From contig OX337228.1 of the NCBI GenBank assembly GCA_946965045.2, positions 1 to 64,000 of the forward strand: a DNA stretch of 64,000 nucleotides, written 5' to 3'. Shown in pieces: positions 10,002-21,052 of the stretch. Numbering within the stretch: the stretch's first letter is position 1; each line of letters opens with the position of its first letter. Source of the DNA: Epithemia pelagica (taxonomy: Eukaryota; Bacillariophyta; Bacillariophyceae; Surirellales; Surirellaceae). A model generated the notes under the pieces. That model ran no database searches. It saw only the letters and a program-made list of their open reading frames with translations, and was not told where the DNA came from. The position numbers and the translations under genes are program-made.

Positions 10002-10617
10002 TGTCGATAGAGGTTTTGCTGAGAGTGTTCAAGAGACATCTTTCATCGTTCATCAAAGAAAGGGAGTGATGACCCTTTGCAGAATTGCATTGGGCCCAAT
10101 TTACTGAACGAATGATGGGTAGGTACAAAGACCTAGAGGCATAAACTAGAAATGGTCAAAATGGGATTTTGATGAGAACTAGTGATGGGTGGAATGAGAT
10201 TTTTCTGTGAAATGCCAGCGTCATTTGGCGGGAAAAAAGATTGTACAAAAAAGTTAGTTGGTCATTTGTGTACAAATATATGTCACTCGTACACACATAT
10301 TAGCTGGTTTGTTGTAACAAGGAAATTTTGTACAGCAAACCAAAGGAAATTCAATCTTACGTTGATTCTTGTATGTAGAGTAGGGCAAGACAAAAACCTA
10401 ACTGGCAGAGCTCTGAAAAGTATTTGGCCAGTATAGAGCATATTGAATATGACGGCTTTTCGGGAGTGGTCAAAGGGGCATAGACAAGGCCACTGCTCAA
10501 TCGCAACAAAAGCATAACAAATTGCAGCTCATCCGCAACAAATCCTTGCTCATATGCAACAGGCACTATAGGATTTTGTGCTCATATGCACACGTTCAAA
10601 TTCTACGGTCTCTAGTA

Positions 10618-11169
10618 CTAAAAGCTCCCAAAAAAGTGAAATATCCTTAGGGTGACCGCTCTCTTTGTTTTCAAGATTGGATCCTCTTGGGAATATTTCA
10701 TACTGACAGCAGTCATAGATACCAGCCTCCCACAAGAAGTGACCTGTAATTGTTCCCTCTCAGGCCCAATGGCTCCACAGGAGTTAGGTGAGGAGAGATG
10801 ACGCATAACATTGCTGAGTCTTGTCCAACCAACAAGACACCTGCAGGAATATCCAAGAACAGACCTCCCCGTGAAGAAGCTTTTTGCGGTATGAGGGTTT
10901 TCTTGCAAAATTTGCTCAAGGGACTGTTTATTTGCAACAAGGAGTCGGTTGTCAGTTGCTGAGACACAGACTCCATGTTGATTTAGATGCCGCTGCATGG
11001 ACCAAAGACTTTCACCAAATGATTTCTTGCATATGCCGCATCCCATACCAAAGGGTGTCACAATTGTAGCATCTAAACATGACAAGCCAATGCCCTGATC
11101 GGAACGGATCTTCTTCACAGGCCGTCTCCGGGATGGAGATGGCGTTCCAGGCCCATTGTTGGTAGCCAT
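10618..11169 (-). CDS. OrsD-like zinc-finger protein B, truncated (unit 2)
   Basis: Copy of the 183-residue ORF at 5222-5773, truncated at the same TTAGGG junction (10647) with a family I tail. Confidence 0.6.
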   Translation of the reverse strand: MATNNGPGTPSPSRRRPVKKIRSDQGIGLSCLDATIVTPFGMGCGICKKSFGESLWSMQRHLNQHGVCVSATDNRLLVANKQSLEQILQENPHTAKSFFTGRSVLGYSCRCLVGWTRLSNVMRHLSSPNSCGAIGPEREQLQVTSCGRLVSMTAVSMKYSQEDPILKTKRAVTLRIFHFFGSF

Positions 11170-12173
11170 TGCTGGTTTCCTCGTGTGCATGGAACAGAGG
11201 AAGAGACATAACCAGCCGACTCTCAAGCAAAAGCAAGGATGGGCCTCTTTGCAAGAGTCATAATTCATGAAACAACAATGATCTTTTGTTGGGCCAAATG
11301 AGGTTTTCAGGTGAAGATGTTGGGCCAATTGAGGTTTTCAGGTGAAGATGTTGGGCGCGAAGGGGCACGCAGGCGAGCTTTTTGCGCCAAAGAATGGGGG
11401 AACAACTAAGAGTGCGGTAATGGTTGGTAATGAGTGAAATTAAGGACTCATATTGAATATGAGTGCTTAGAAATTAGACTTGAGCGGGGCATAGACATTC
11501 TGTGCTCATCTGCACAAGGGGCAGTGCTCTTTTGCAACAAAAGGCATATATATCAGTGCTCATATGCACAGATACTATAGCCCCTTGTGCTCATATGCAC
11601 ACGTTCAAATCCTACGGTGTCTAGTACTAAAGACACCCAAAAAAGGCAAATATCCTTAGGGCTGTTCTAGTGGGCTGTTCTGCAGTGGGACAGCAGGCTG
11701 TTCTGCAGTGGGACAGGGCACTTCTGCAGTGGGACAGAGGGCGGTTCTGCAGTGGGACAAGTGGGATGGGGGCTGTTCTGCAGTGGGACGCTAGAGTCTA
11801 CGTAGGCCCACGGACAGGCACTTTCTCCTTAGGGCACAGGTAAATTCCTGGCTCAATCGCAACGGGGGTTATGATAAATTGCAGCTCATCTGCAAAATGA
11901 GCATAACAAATTTGCTCATATGCAACAAAGCACTGTAGGATATACTGCTCATATGCACACGTTCAAATCCTACGGTCTCTAGTACTAAAACATGCCAAAA
12001 AAAGGAAAAATACTTAGGGATGAGGGGCTGTGCAAAGGTGGGATGAGGGGCTGTGCGAAGGTGGGATGAGGGGCTGTGCGAAGGCGGGATGAGGGCTGTG
12101 CGAAGGCGGGATGAAGGGGAATAGTAGGAGGGGAGGGTGGGAAGCCAGGATCTACATAGCTCTACGTAGAGAC

Positions 12174-12707
12174 CTAGTTTATCCTTAGGGTGACCGCTCT
12201 CTTTGTTTTCAAGATTGGATCCTCTTGGGAATATTTCATACTGACAGCAGTCATAGATACCAGCCTCCCACAAGAAGTGACCTGCAATTGTTCCCTCTCA
12301 GGCCCAATGGCTCCACAGGAGTTAAGTGAGGAGAGATGACGCATAACATTGCTGAGTCTTGTCCAGCCAACAAGACACCTGCAGGAATATTCAAGAACAG
12401 ACCTCCCCGTGAAGAAGTTTTTTGCGGTACGAGGGTCTTCTTGCAAAATTTGCTCAAGGGACTGTTTATTTGCAACAAGGAGTCGGTTGTCAGTTGCTGA
12501 GACACAGACTCCATGTTGATTTAGATGCCGCTGCATGGACCAAAGACTTTCACTAAATGATTTCTTGCATATGCCGCATCCCATACCAAAGGGTGTCACA
12601 ATTGTAGCATCTAAACATGACAAGCCAATGCCCTGATCGGAACGGATCTTCTTCACAGGCCGTCTCCGGGATGGAGATGGCGTTCCAGGCCCATTGTTGG
12701 TAGCCAT
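12174..12707 (-). CDS. OrsD-like zinc-finger protein A, truncated (unit 3)
   Basis: Copy of 1382-1915. One substitution near 12325 changes a Pro to Leu in the second Cys/His cluster (SSPNSC to SSLNSC). The cut at the family III junction is the same. Confidence 0.6.
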   Translation of the reverse strand: MATNNGPGTPSPSRRRPVKKIRSDQGIGLSCLDATIVTPFGMGCGICKKSFSESLWSMQRHLNQHGVCVSATDNRLLVANKQSLEQILQEDPRTAKNFFTGRSVLEYSCRCLVGWTRLSNVMRHLSSLNSCGAIGPEREQLQVTSCGRLVSMTAVSMKYSQEDPILKTKRAVTLRIN

Positions 12708-13090
12708 TGCTGGTTTCTTCGTGTGCATGGAACAGAGGAAGAGACATAACCAGCCGACTCTCAAGCAAAAGCAAGGATGGGCCTCTTTGCAAGAGTCATA
12801 ATTCATGAAACAACAATGATCTTTTGTTGGGCCAAATGAGGTTTTCAGGTGAAGATGTTGGGCCAATTGAGGTTTTCAGGTGAAGATGTTGGGCGCGAAG
12901 GGGCACGCAGGCGAGCTTTTTGCGCCAAAGAATGGGGGAACAACTAAGAGTGCGGTAATGGTTGGTAATGAGTGAAATTAAGGACTCATATTGAATATGA
13001 GTGCTTAGAAATTAGACTTGAGCGGGGCATAGACATTCTGTGCTCATCTGCACAAGGGGCAGTGCTCTTTTGCAACAAAAGGCATATATA

Positions 13091-15396
13091 TCAGTGCTCA
13101 TATGCACAGATACTATAGCCCCTTGTGCTCATATGCACACGTTCAAATCCTACGGTGTCTAGTACTAAAGACACCCAAAAAAGGCAAATATCCTTAGGGA
13201 AGTCTTCCTTGCGTTGGTAATCAGTTGGGAAACACTTGATTTCTCGAGGGTTGGCGAGAGTCATCTTTTGTTTTCCATCTTCGTTCTTGAAAACAGAAAA
13301 CCGTACGACGTATACATTTTTAATGCCTTCGGCCCAAGAATTGTCTGGCTTTTCAAGATCTGACGGGTGGAAAACAAAAGCCGGGTACAAAACTTCAATT
13401 GATTCTCGTTCGGCATCGTCGATATCCATGGAAACGTCCGTCTGGTAGAGTTCAATGTTTTGAGAACCGGTTGAGTGCTCAATGGGAGAATAGCTATGAT
13501 TCGGGAGAGGTGGGTGACAATCGAGCTTGTTGAGAGGAAAGAGAGGAAGATAAAGAACGTTGAATGCCCAATTATTTCTCACAGGAACAAGGCAACCAAG
13601 AGATTCATGGCGAAGTTCACATAGCACTCGAAAGACCATGTATGCTCGACTCAAGGTCATGCAAAGTTTGTGCTCAATCAAATTTTTACCTTTGTGGTGA
13701 ACACTGAACGCTTTTTCACTGTGTGAGTAGTAATACACACAGCCTCCATGCCACCGAACGTCAGAAAACAGGCTACGAGAAATTTCAGTGTATCGCATGG
13801 ACCCCAAACCTGTTCCATGAAATGCCAATTCCAAATAGGAGGCAAGGACATCAATGTCGCAGAGATCATAGTCGTCCTGAAGAACAATATCCTCTTGGGA
13901 GTAATTATTGTGACCCGATGCCAAAGTCATTGTTGTCTTGCCCATAGAACTCCAACACACGAACAGTGGATATCGTCGATTCAGTAGATTCACCCAACGA
14001 TTACCCTTGATCACCTTGCAAAGTGAAGCAACCAACTTGTCAAAGATGATCGGAATGACGTTCGACCATTTCTGAAACTTGAACATAAAACCATCAACAA
14101 GTATATCGTAGTTGTCTTGAATGGACACTTTCCGTGAAGACGGTGTGAGCGACTCTCTCCACCGCATACGCCGAATCGTACTTGCCAAAAAATTGACTGT
14201 GATGGAGTTTTGAACATTTTCCACCAGCCGAGAAGCTTTCTCATGGTAGCCCCGTCCCATGAAGTATATCATTGAGCAAATACTGGCCCGAAGCATGGCC
14301 AAAATGGCTGACAGCATTGTCGCAATGTAGGAGGGACTCCAAACAGAAAGTGTCTCTGAACCTTCTTGCCCCCGGACAACTCTCCCCGCGCAGTAGGTCA
14401 TGACTGTGGTATGATGCTGAACAGAATCCACTGTTTCTAAACACAGCTTTGCCAGTAAAGAGGGAATATCTCTAGTGAGTGGCAGAAGTTTGTGGTTGCT
14501 TTGACACAGGAACGAGAGCAATTTCTTGAACTCGGGGAGAAGTCTTTTGGGGTACGCAGTGAAGGTGAAAGTAGAAATCGCATTGGGACTTCTTGCTCCA
14601 TCAAAGACCAACAGCCTTGATCGGTAATTTGCTGGAACCATCTGGACATGGAGGGCAGCCTGTGCTGTGAGCCAGTTTTCTCCTTGATGGTACAACAAAT
14701 CAAAGAGTGGTTGATTGTCGATGATGTGTTTCAAGTTGATGGAGTCATATAAGAAATGCACTCGTTCCTTGAATGACCTTCCCTTGGGCCTGGATGGGTA
14801 AGGTTCGTCTTGGGCCAAGGGATGGAAAAGGGGTACGAAACACCCCATCATATCGGGGAGTACATGAAGAGTTGCTTGTAGTTGTGTGCTTGTTTTGAGT
14901 GAAGGGGCTTCTTGACAGGAATACTTGATCTGTAATGCCTTGAGGGAAATCATACGGCCACAGGTACTGATTTGTAGCTCCTCTTCTGTAGGGGAGGGAG
15001 CACCGCAGGTACGACCCGAGGACAAATGTCTGTACACATTTTGAAGTTTCAAGCTCCCAACAAGACAATGACATGAATAGCCCTTGACCTTTTCCCCCGT
15101 CATATATTCAGAGACACTTGAAATGTCTTGCATAACACTTTGAAGGAGGGTCATTTGATGTTCTATCAGTGACTGGCTTTCAGAACGTGAGACAGACACA
15201 CCATGGCCATTAAGGTGCCTTTGCATGGACCATAGACTGGTTCCAAACGGTTTCCCACATAGGCGACACCCCATACCAAAGGGGGTCACTAGCGTGACAT
15301 CGACAGCCTGTAGTTTGTTCTCTTCCTTTTTTTCTTCGTTGGTCTCCTCCTTGATGGAGAAGGAGTCCCTGGCCCATTATTAGAGGGGGAAGCCAT
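13091..15396 (-). pseudogene. 768-aa OrsD-like gene, frameshifted (unit 3)
   Basis: The ATG corresponding to the other copies is at 15396. A run of eight T (plus strand) is seven T at 15327-15333, which shifts the frame inside the Lys-rich stretch around residues 21-24. The remaining frame from 15289 down is open and nearly identical to units 1 and 2, but lacks an in-frame ATG at the proper position. A single homopolymer change could also be a sequencing error. Confidence 0.6.
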
Positions 15397-16012
15397 TGTC
15401 GATAGAGGTTTTGCTGAGAGTGTTCAAGAGACATCTTTCATCGTTCATCAAAGAAAGGGAGTGATGACCCTTTGCAGAATTGCATTGGGCCCAATTTACT
15501 GAACGAATGATGGGTAGGTACAAAGACCTAGAGGCATAAACTAGAAATGGTCAAAATGGGATTTTGATGAGAACTAGTGATGGGTGGAATGAGATTTTTC
15601 TGTGAAATGCCAGCGTCATTTGGCGGGAAAAAAGATTGTACAAAAAAGTTAGTTGGTCATTTGTGTACAAATATATGTCACTCGTACACACATATTAGCT
15701 GGTTTGTTGTAACAAGGAAATTTTGTACAGCAAACCAAAGGAAATTCAATCTTACGTTGATTCTTGTATGTAGAGTAGGGCAAGACAAAAACCTAACTGG
15801 CAGAGCTCTGAAAAGTATTTGGCCAGTATAGAGCATATTGAATATGACGGCTTTTCGGGAGTGGTCAAAGGGGCATAGACAAGGCCACTGCTCAATCGCA
15901 ACAAAAGCATAACAAATTGCAGCTCATCCGCAACAAATCCTTGCTCATATGCAACAGGCACTATAGGATTTTGTGCTCATATGCACACGTTCAAATTCTA
16001 CGGTCTCTAGTA

Positions 16013-16564
16013 CTAAAAGCTCCCAAAAAAGTGAAATATCCTTAGGGTGACCGCTCTCTTTGTTTTCAAGATTGGATCCTCTTGGGAATATTTCATACTG
16101 ACAGCAGTCATAGATACCAGCCTCCCACAAGAAGTGACCTGTAATTGTTCCCTCTCAGGCCCAATGGCTCCACAGGAGTTAGGTGAGGAGAGATGACGCA
16201 TAACATTGCTGAGTCTTGTCCAACCAACAAGACACCTGCAGGAATATCCAAGAACAGACCTCCCCGTGAAGAAGCTTTTTGCGGTATGAGGGTTTTCTTG
16301 CAAAATTTGCTCAAGGGACTGTTTATTTGCAACAAGGAGTCGGTTGTCAGTTGCTGAGACACAGACTCCATGTTGATTTAGATGCCGCTGCATGGACCAA
16401 AGACTTTCACCAAATGATTTCTTGCATATGCCACATCCCATACCAAAGGGTGTCACAATTGTAGCATCTAAACATGACAAGCCAATGCCCTGATCGGAAC
16501 GGATCTTCTTCACAGGCCGTCTCCGGGATGGAGATGGCGTTCCAGGCCCATTGTTGGTAGCCAT
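16013..16564 (-). CDS. OrsD-like zinc-finger protein B, truncated (unit 3)
   Basis: Copy of 5222-5773 with the same fingers and the same truncation at TTAGGG 16042. Confidence 0.6.
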   Translation of the reverse strand: MATNNGPGTPSPSRRRPVKKIRSDQGIGLSCLDATIVTPFGMGCGICKKSFGESLWSMQRHLNQHGVCVSATDNRLLVANKQSLEQILQENPHTAKSFFTGRSVLGYSCRCLVGWTRLSNVMRHLSSPNSCGAIGPEREQLQVTSCGRLVSMTAVSMKYSQEDPILKTKRAVTLRIFHFFGSF

Positions 16565-16697
16565 TGCTGGTTTCCTCGTGTGCATGGAACAGAGGAAGAG
16601 ACATAACCAGCCGACTCTCAAGCAAAAGCAAGGATGGGCCTCTTTGCAAGAGTCATAATTCATGAAACAACAATGATCTTTTGTTGGGCCAAATGAG

Positions 16698-18954
16698 GTT
16701 TTCAGGTGAAGATGTTGGGCCAATTGAGGTTTTCAGGTGAAGATGTTGGGCGCGAAGGGGCACGCAGGCGAGCTTTTTGCGCCAAAGAATGGGGGAACAA
16801 CTAAGAGTGCGGTAATGGTTGGTAATGAGTGAAATTAAGGACTCATATTGAATATGAGTGCTTAGAAATTAGACTTGAGCGGGGCATAGACATTCTGTGC
16901 TCATCTGCACAAGGGGCAGTGCTCTTTTGCAACAAAAGGCATATATATCAGTGCTCATATGCACAGATACTATAGCCCCTTGTGCTCATATGCACACGTT
17001 CAAATCCTACGGTGTCTAGAACTAAAGACACCCAAAAAAGGCAAATATCCTTAGGGCTGTTCTAGTGGGCTGTTCTGCAGTGGGACAGCAGGCTGTTCTG
17101 CAGTGGGACAGGGCACTTCTGCAGTGGGACAGAGGGCGGTTCTGCAGTGGGACAAGTGGGATGGGGGCTGTTCTGCAGTGGGACGCTAGAGTCTACGTAG
17201 GCCCACGGACAGGCACTTTCTCCTTAGGGCACAGGTAAATTCCTGGCTCAATCGCAACGGGGGTTATGATAAATTGCAGCTCATCTGCAAAATGAGCATA
17301 ACAAATTTGCTCATATGCAACAAAGCACTGTAGGATATACTGCTCATATGCACACGTTCAAATCCTACGGTCTCTAGTACTAAAACATGCCAAAAAAAGG
17401 AAAAATACTTAGGGATGAGGGGCTGTGCAAAGGTGGGATGAGGGGCTGTGCGAAGGTGGGATGAGGGGCTGTGCGAAGGCGGGATGAGGGCTGTGCGAAG
17501 GCGGGATGAAGGGGAATAGTAGGAGGGGAGGGTGGGAAGCCAGGATCTACATAGCTCTACGTAGAGACCTAGTTTATCCTTAGGGTGACCGCTCTCTTTG
17601 TTTTCAAGATTGGATCCTCTTGGGAATATTTCATACTGACAGCAGTCATAGATACCAGCCTCCCACAAGAAGTGACCTGCAATTGTTCCCTCTCAGGCCC
17701 AATGGCTCCACAGGAGTTAGGTGAGGAGAGATGACGCATAACATTGCTGAGTCTTGTCCAGCCAACAAGACACCTGCAGGAATATTCAAGAACAGACCTC
17801 CCCGTGAAGAAGTTTTTTGCGGTACGAGGGTCTTCTTGCAAAATTTGCTCAAGGGACTGTTTATTTGCAACAAGGAGTCGGTTGTCAGTTGCTGAGACAC
17901 AGACTCCATGTTGATTTAGATGCCGCTGCATGGACCAAAGACTTTCACTAAATGATTTCTTGCATATGCCGCATCCCATACCAAAGGGTGTCACAATTGT
18001 AGCATCTAAACATGACAAGCCAATGCCCTGATCGGAACGGATCTTCTTCACAGGCCGTCTCCGGGATGGAGATGGCGTTCCAGGCCCATTGTTGGTAGCC
18101 ATTGCTGGTTTCTTCGTGTGCATGGAACAGAGGAAGAGACATAACCAGCCGACTCTCAAGCAAAAGCAAGGATGGGCCTCTTTGCAAGAGTCATAATTCA
18201 TGAAACAACAATGATCTTTTGTTGGGCCAAATGAGGTTTTCAGGTGAAGATGTTGGGCCAATTGAGGTTTTCAGGTGAAGATGTTGGGCGCGAAGGGGCA
18301 CGCAGGCGAGCTTTTTGCGCCAAAGAATGGGGGAACAACTAAGAGTGCGGTAATGGTTGGTAATGAGTGAAATTAAGGACTCATATTGAATATGAGTGCT
18401 TAGAAATTAGACTTGAGCGGGGCATAGACATTCTGTGCTCATCTGCACAAGGGGCAGTGCTCTTTTGCAACAAAAGGCATATATATCAGTGCTCATATGC
18501 ACAGATACTATAGCCCCTTGTGCTCATATGCACACGTTCAAATCCTACGGTGTCTAGTACTAAAGACACCCAAAAAAGGCAAATATCCTTAGGGAAGTCT
18601 TCCTTGCGTTGGTAATCAGTTGGGAAACACTTGATTTCTCGAGGGTTGGCGAGAGTCATCTTTTGTTTTCCATCTTCGTTCTTGAAAACAGAAAACCGTA
18701 CGACGTATACATTTTTAATGCCTTCGGCCCAAGAATTGTCTGGCTTTTCAAGATCTGACGGGTGGAAAACAAAAGCCGGGTACAAAACTTCAATTGATTC
18801 TCGTTCGGCATCGTCGATATCCATGGAAACGTCCGTCTGGTAGAGTTCAATGTTTTGAGAACCGGTTGAGTGCTCAATGGGAGAATAGCTATGATTCGGG
18901 AGAGGTGGGTGACAATCGAGCTTCTTGAGAGGAAAGAGAGGAAGATAAAGAACG
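16698..18954. repeat. Subtelomeric tandem unit, partial copy 4
   Basis: Matches copies 1-3 from the unit start through the first part of the large minus-strand ORF, then diverges abruptly after AAGATAAAGAACG at 18954. Junctions lie at 17051, 17224, 17409, 17580 and 18589. Beyond the breakpoint the sequence is unique and encodes the N-terminal part of a different ORF (18486-19103). Confidence 0.93.
17569..18102 (-). CDS. OrsD-like zinc-finger protein A, truncated (unit 4)
   Basis: Copy of 1382-1915 in the partial fourth unit; ATG at 18102, family III junction at 17580. Confidence 0.6.
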   Translation of the reverse strand: MATNNGPGTPSPSRRRPVKKIRSDQGIGLSCLDATIVTPFGMGCGICKKSFSESLWSMQRHLNQHGVCVSATDNRLLVANKQSLEQILQEDPRTAKNFFTGRSVLEYSCRCLVGWTRLSNVMRHLSSPNSCGAIGPEREQLQVTSCGRLVSMTAVSMKYSQEDPILKTKRAVTLRIN

Positions 18955-19103
18955 ATGGATTGCTTGCTTCCTTGTCGGTGAATCAACCTGCCGATGGTCG
19001 TCGTACCATCGTCTTGATTGGGAATTCGGGCATGGACAAAAGTTCCGAGACGAAAGTAATCGTCAAGTTGCTCGACGTAGATGGCGCCACGGGCAGAAGT
19101 CAT
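18486..19103 (-). CDS. 205-aa ORF sharing its C-terminus with the 768-aa protein
   Basis: Predicted start is the ATG at 19103 (MTSARGAIYVEQL). From about residue 52 (VLYLPLFPL) to the end it matches the last ~200 residues of the 768-residue protein. The first ~50 residues are unique and replace the whole OrsD/core region there. The segment RLGTFVHARIP ... IGRLIHR is loosely reminiscent of a BAH-type reader fold, a weak impression only. The final codons again come from a family I module across the TTAGGG at 18589. It may be the parent of the fusion, or itself a truncated derivative. Function unknown. Confidence 0.5.
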   Translation of the reverse strand: MTSARGAIYVEQLDDYFRLGTFVHARIPNQDDGTTTIGRLIHRQGSKQSIVLYLPLFPLKKLDCHPPLPNHSYSPIEHSTGSQNIELYQTDVSMDIDDAERESIEVLYPAFVFHPSDLEKPDNSWAEGIKNVYVVRFSVFKNEDGKQKMTLANPREIKCFPTDYQRKEDFPKDICLFWVSLVLDTVGFERVHMSTRGYSICAYEH

Positions 19104-19516
19104 GATGGTGTCGGAAATCAATTCGGGAGATGAATGTGGGGTTTGTTGGGACAACAGAACGACTAGAGATTATTGGAACGATCAAGGGCGTCCATTGTTA
19201 TCAAGAATCGGTCCGATTGGCATTAGGAGTTGCCTCCGAGTTGGTCAGTACCGGTGGAGAAAAAATGAGGGAAAACGACAATTCTGCGTCAAAATGCTTT
19301 AAGTAAGATATGTCGTGGATTTTTTCTAATTATTGGTATTTTCCGTTGAAAATAGCGCGCGAGTACGGTTTTGTAAGCGCGGGCCGTGATTTTTGGTCTT
19401 AGGGGGAGCGTGAATGTGAGCAAAATTGGTATGGAAAGGCTCCTAATGTATGCACACGTTCAAATTCTACGGTCTCTAGTACTAAAAGCTCCCAAAAAAG
19501 TGAAATATCCTTAGGG
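19104..19516. other. Unique spacer ending in a 5'-truncated family I module
   Basis: No gene seen from 19104 to 19448. The last 68 bp (19449-19516) are just the conserved family I tail (TATGCACACGTTCAAATTC ... TATCCTTAGGG), the shortest family I copy in the window. It abuts the helicase fragment. Confidence 0.7.
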
Positions 19517-20717
19517 AGGAAATTTTCCAGATGTGATGTTCTGTACGGTGGACTCGATCGGGAGTCTTTTCAAATTTCACTGTCTCTTTGTGCATGAACT
19601 GTCATCAAAACACAAAATTGCCCGATTTTATCTCGATGAAGTGCATACACTATTCAGTGAACAGTTCAGAATGGCATATGACAACATACGGAACATCGGG
19701 CAATTTGGGGTGCCCCTCACCGCACTCTCTGGAACTCTTCCCGGGCCTCTGGTAGAAAGTCTTTATGAATACTTGGGTCTTCGTCTCGATCGATTGATTA
19801 CGGGGAGAACTCTATTGGGAAACTTCCCTAAGGGTTTCCAAATTGAGACAGTCCAATCATCACAACTAGTCCATGACACAGTGATCTGCACCAAAGGCAA
19901 AGTAACCACAGAGTCATCAACCTGTGTACATGTGATTGTGGCAACTAAACAGCAGTGTACCGACATTGCACAGTGCCTCAAGCAATCAACCAACCTTTCT
20001 GTTGACAAGCAATCAACCAACCTTTCTGTTGAAGCTCTGTCATCGGATGAGCCTTCAAGTAGACAAGAAGCAGTTGCCCAGCAGTGGAGATCTGGGGACA
20101 TCCGAATCTTGGTCTCAACAAAATGTGCACTATGTGGTAATGAGAATCACAATTGTCGACATGTGATTGTATGCGGCATGATATACAGTCTAATGAACAT
20201 CGTCCAAGCTGTGGGACGCCTACGGCCAAGTCAGAGAAAGCCTGATGGGAGTGTCACATTGTTGTATAGCACAGGACACATGGCAAGGGATCTCCAAGAA
20301 GACCAGACATTGAGGCTACTTGAAGACAAAGGATTACTGACTGGATCTGAATCAAGAGCTCACCTTGAGTTGGTGTTTGGCTCAAGTTCAATAGCAAAGT
20401 GGCTGGCCGAAAGATCATGCCGAGTACAAGGTCTGTCAAGACAATTCGGATTGGAGGTGGATTGCTGTGGTGTGTGTGATTGGTGTGTTGAACAATCAAA
20501 TCAAAGTGGACACTCCAGAGTCAGGGAGAGGGTCAGGAATGAAGACATTGATGCGGAAAGGCTGAATCCTATCTGGCAAGGCTTACAAGAGAATGCATTG
20601 TGTGCAAGGAGGCAGGATGCAATGGTGAAAGCTGTCTGCCCTATGGAGCATGCTTCAACTGTGGTCAGCCAGGTCACCAGAGAGGACAGTGCCGAGTCAA
20701 TTTCCAAACAGTCTTGA
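19517..20717 (+). pseudogene. RecQ-like helicase fragment (telomere-linked type), 5'-truncated
   Basis: Coding sense runs right up to the TTAGGG at 19511-19516 in the frame of the ORF (GGNFPDVMFCTVDS...), with the first ATG at 19536. The Walker A half of the helicase is absent. Seen: motif II as DEVH (RFYLDEVHTLF), motif III-like LTALSGTLP, a second RecA lobe with VHVIVATKQQC and ILVSTKCALC, and motif VI QAVGRLRP. A 27-bp direct duplication (19981-20034) repeats QSTNLSV. These are RecQ-family features, closest in flavour to fungal subtelomeric TLH helicases. After about 20570 the true frame appears to pass to the overlapping ORF with the zinc knuckle. Without motif I it cannot be an active ATPase as it stands. 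Confidence 0.75.
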
Positions 20718-21052
20718 GCAACAAGGCCTGCTTTTACTGCTTTGATGTGTTCAGCAGGCGCGGCTACAAGCAACACCATCCCAGTACATGTCCTTTACAA
20801 CGAAGATTGAAGCGGCTGATGATCGATGTATATGAGTCAAGGAAGACCAATGGACAATCCAGAGCAATGACTGATTTCATGTCCAAAGTAACATGCGACA
20901 GCCATTCGTTTCATGCTTTTCTGTGTCAGAGTGTTGAACAACGGATGGGCATGACAGTGACACAGACACCTCATGCAACCACAGCAGCCAGACCATCTGT
21001 GGCACGACCAGCTCTACCAAGGAATCCATATGCAAAGAAAGCATTCAAGTAG
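20585..21052 (+). pseudogene. C-terminal zinc-knuckle part of the RecQ-like gene (shifted frame)
   Basis: This frame overlaps the end of the helicase ORF and reads TRECIVCKEAGC, then a canonical CCHC knuckle (CFNCGQPGHQRGQC) and a further Cys/His cluster (CFYCFDVF ... HHPSTC), ending in a basic tail (NPYAKKAFK). Cysteine-rich tails of this sort follow the helicase domain in telomere-linked RecQ proteins. The two frames are joined by a one-base shift somewhere near 20570-20600. That may be a decay mutation, a sequencing error or, less likely, programmed frameshifting. Confidence 0.65.

Larger units (their letters stand above)
5907..11302. repeat. Subtelomeric 5,396-bp tandem unit, copy 2
   Basis: Same order as copy 1. 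TTAGGG junctions lie at 6260, 6433, 6618, 6789, 7798 and 10647. Only scattered single-base differences from copy 1 were noticed, such as T to G at 7907 in the 768-residue gene and T to C at 8922. That level of identity implies very recent amplification or continuing homogenisation. Confidence 0.95.
11303..16697. repeat. Subtelomeric tandem unit, copy 3 (5,395 bp)
   Basis: Same order as copies 1 and 2, one base shorter because a run of eight T is seven T at 15327-15333. TTAGGG junctions lie at 11656, 11829, 12014, 12185, 13194 and 16042. The missing base shifts the frame of the 768-residue gene near its start. Confidence 0.95.
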
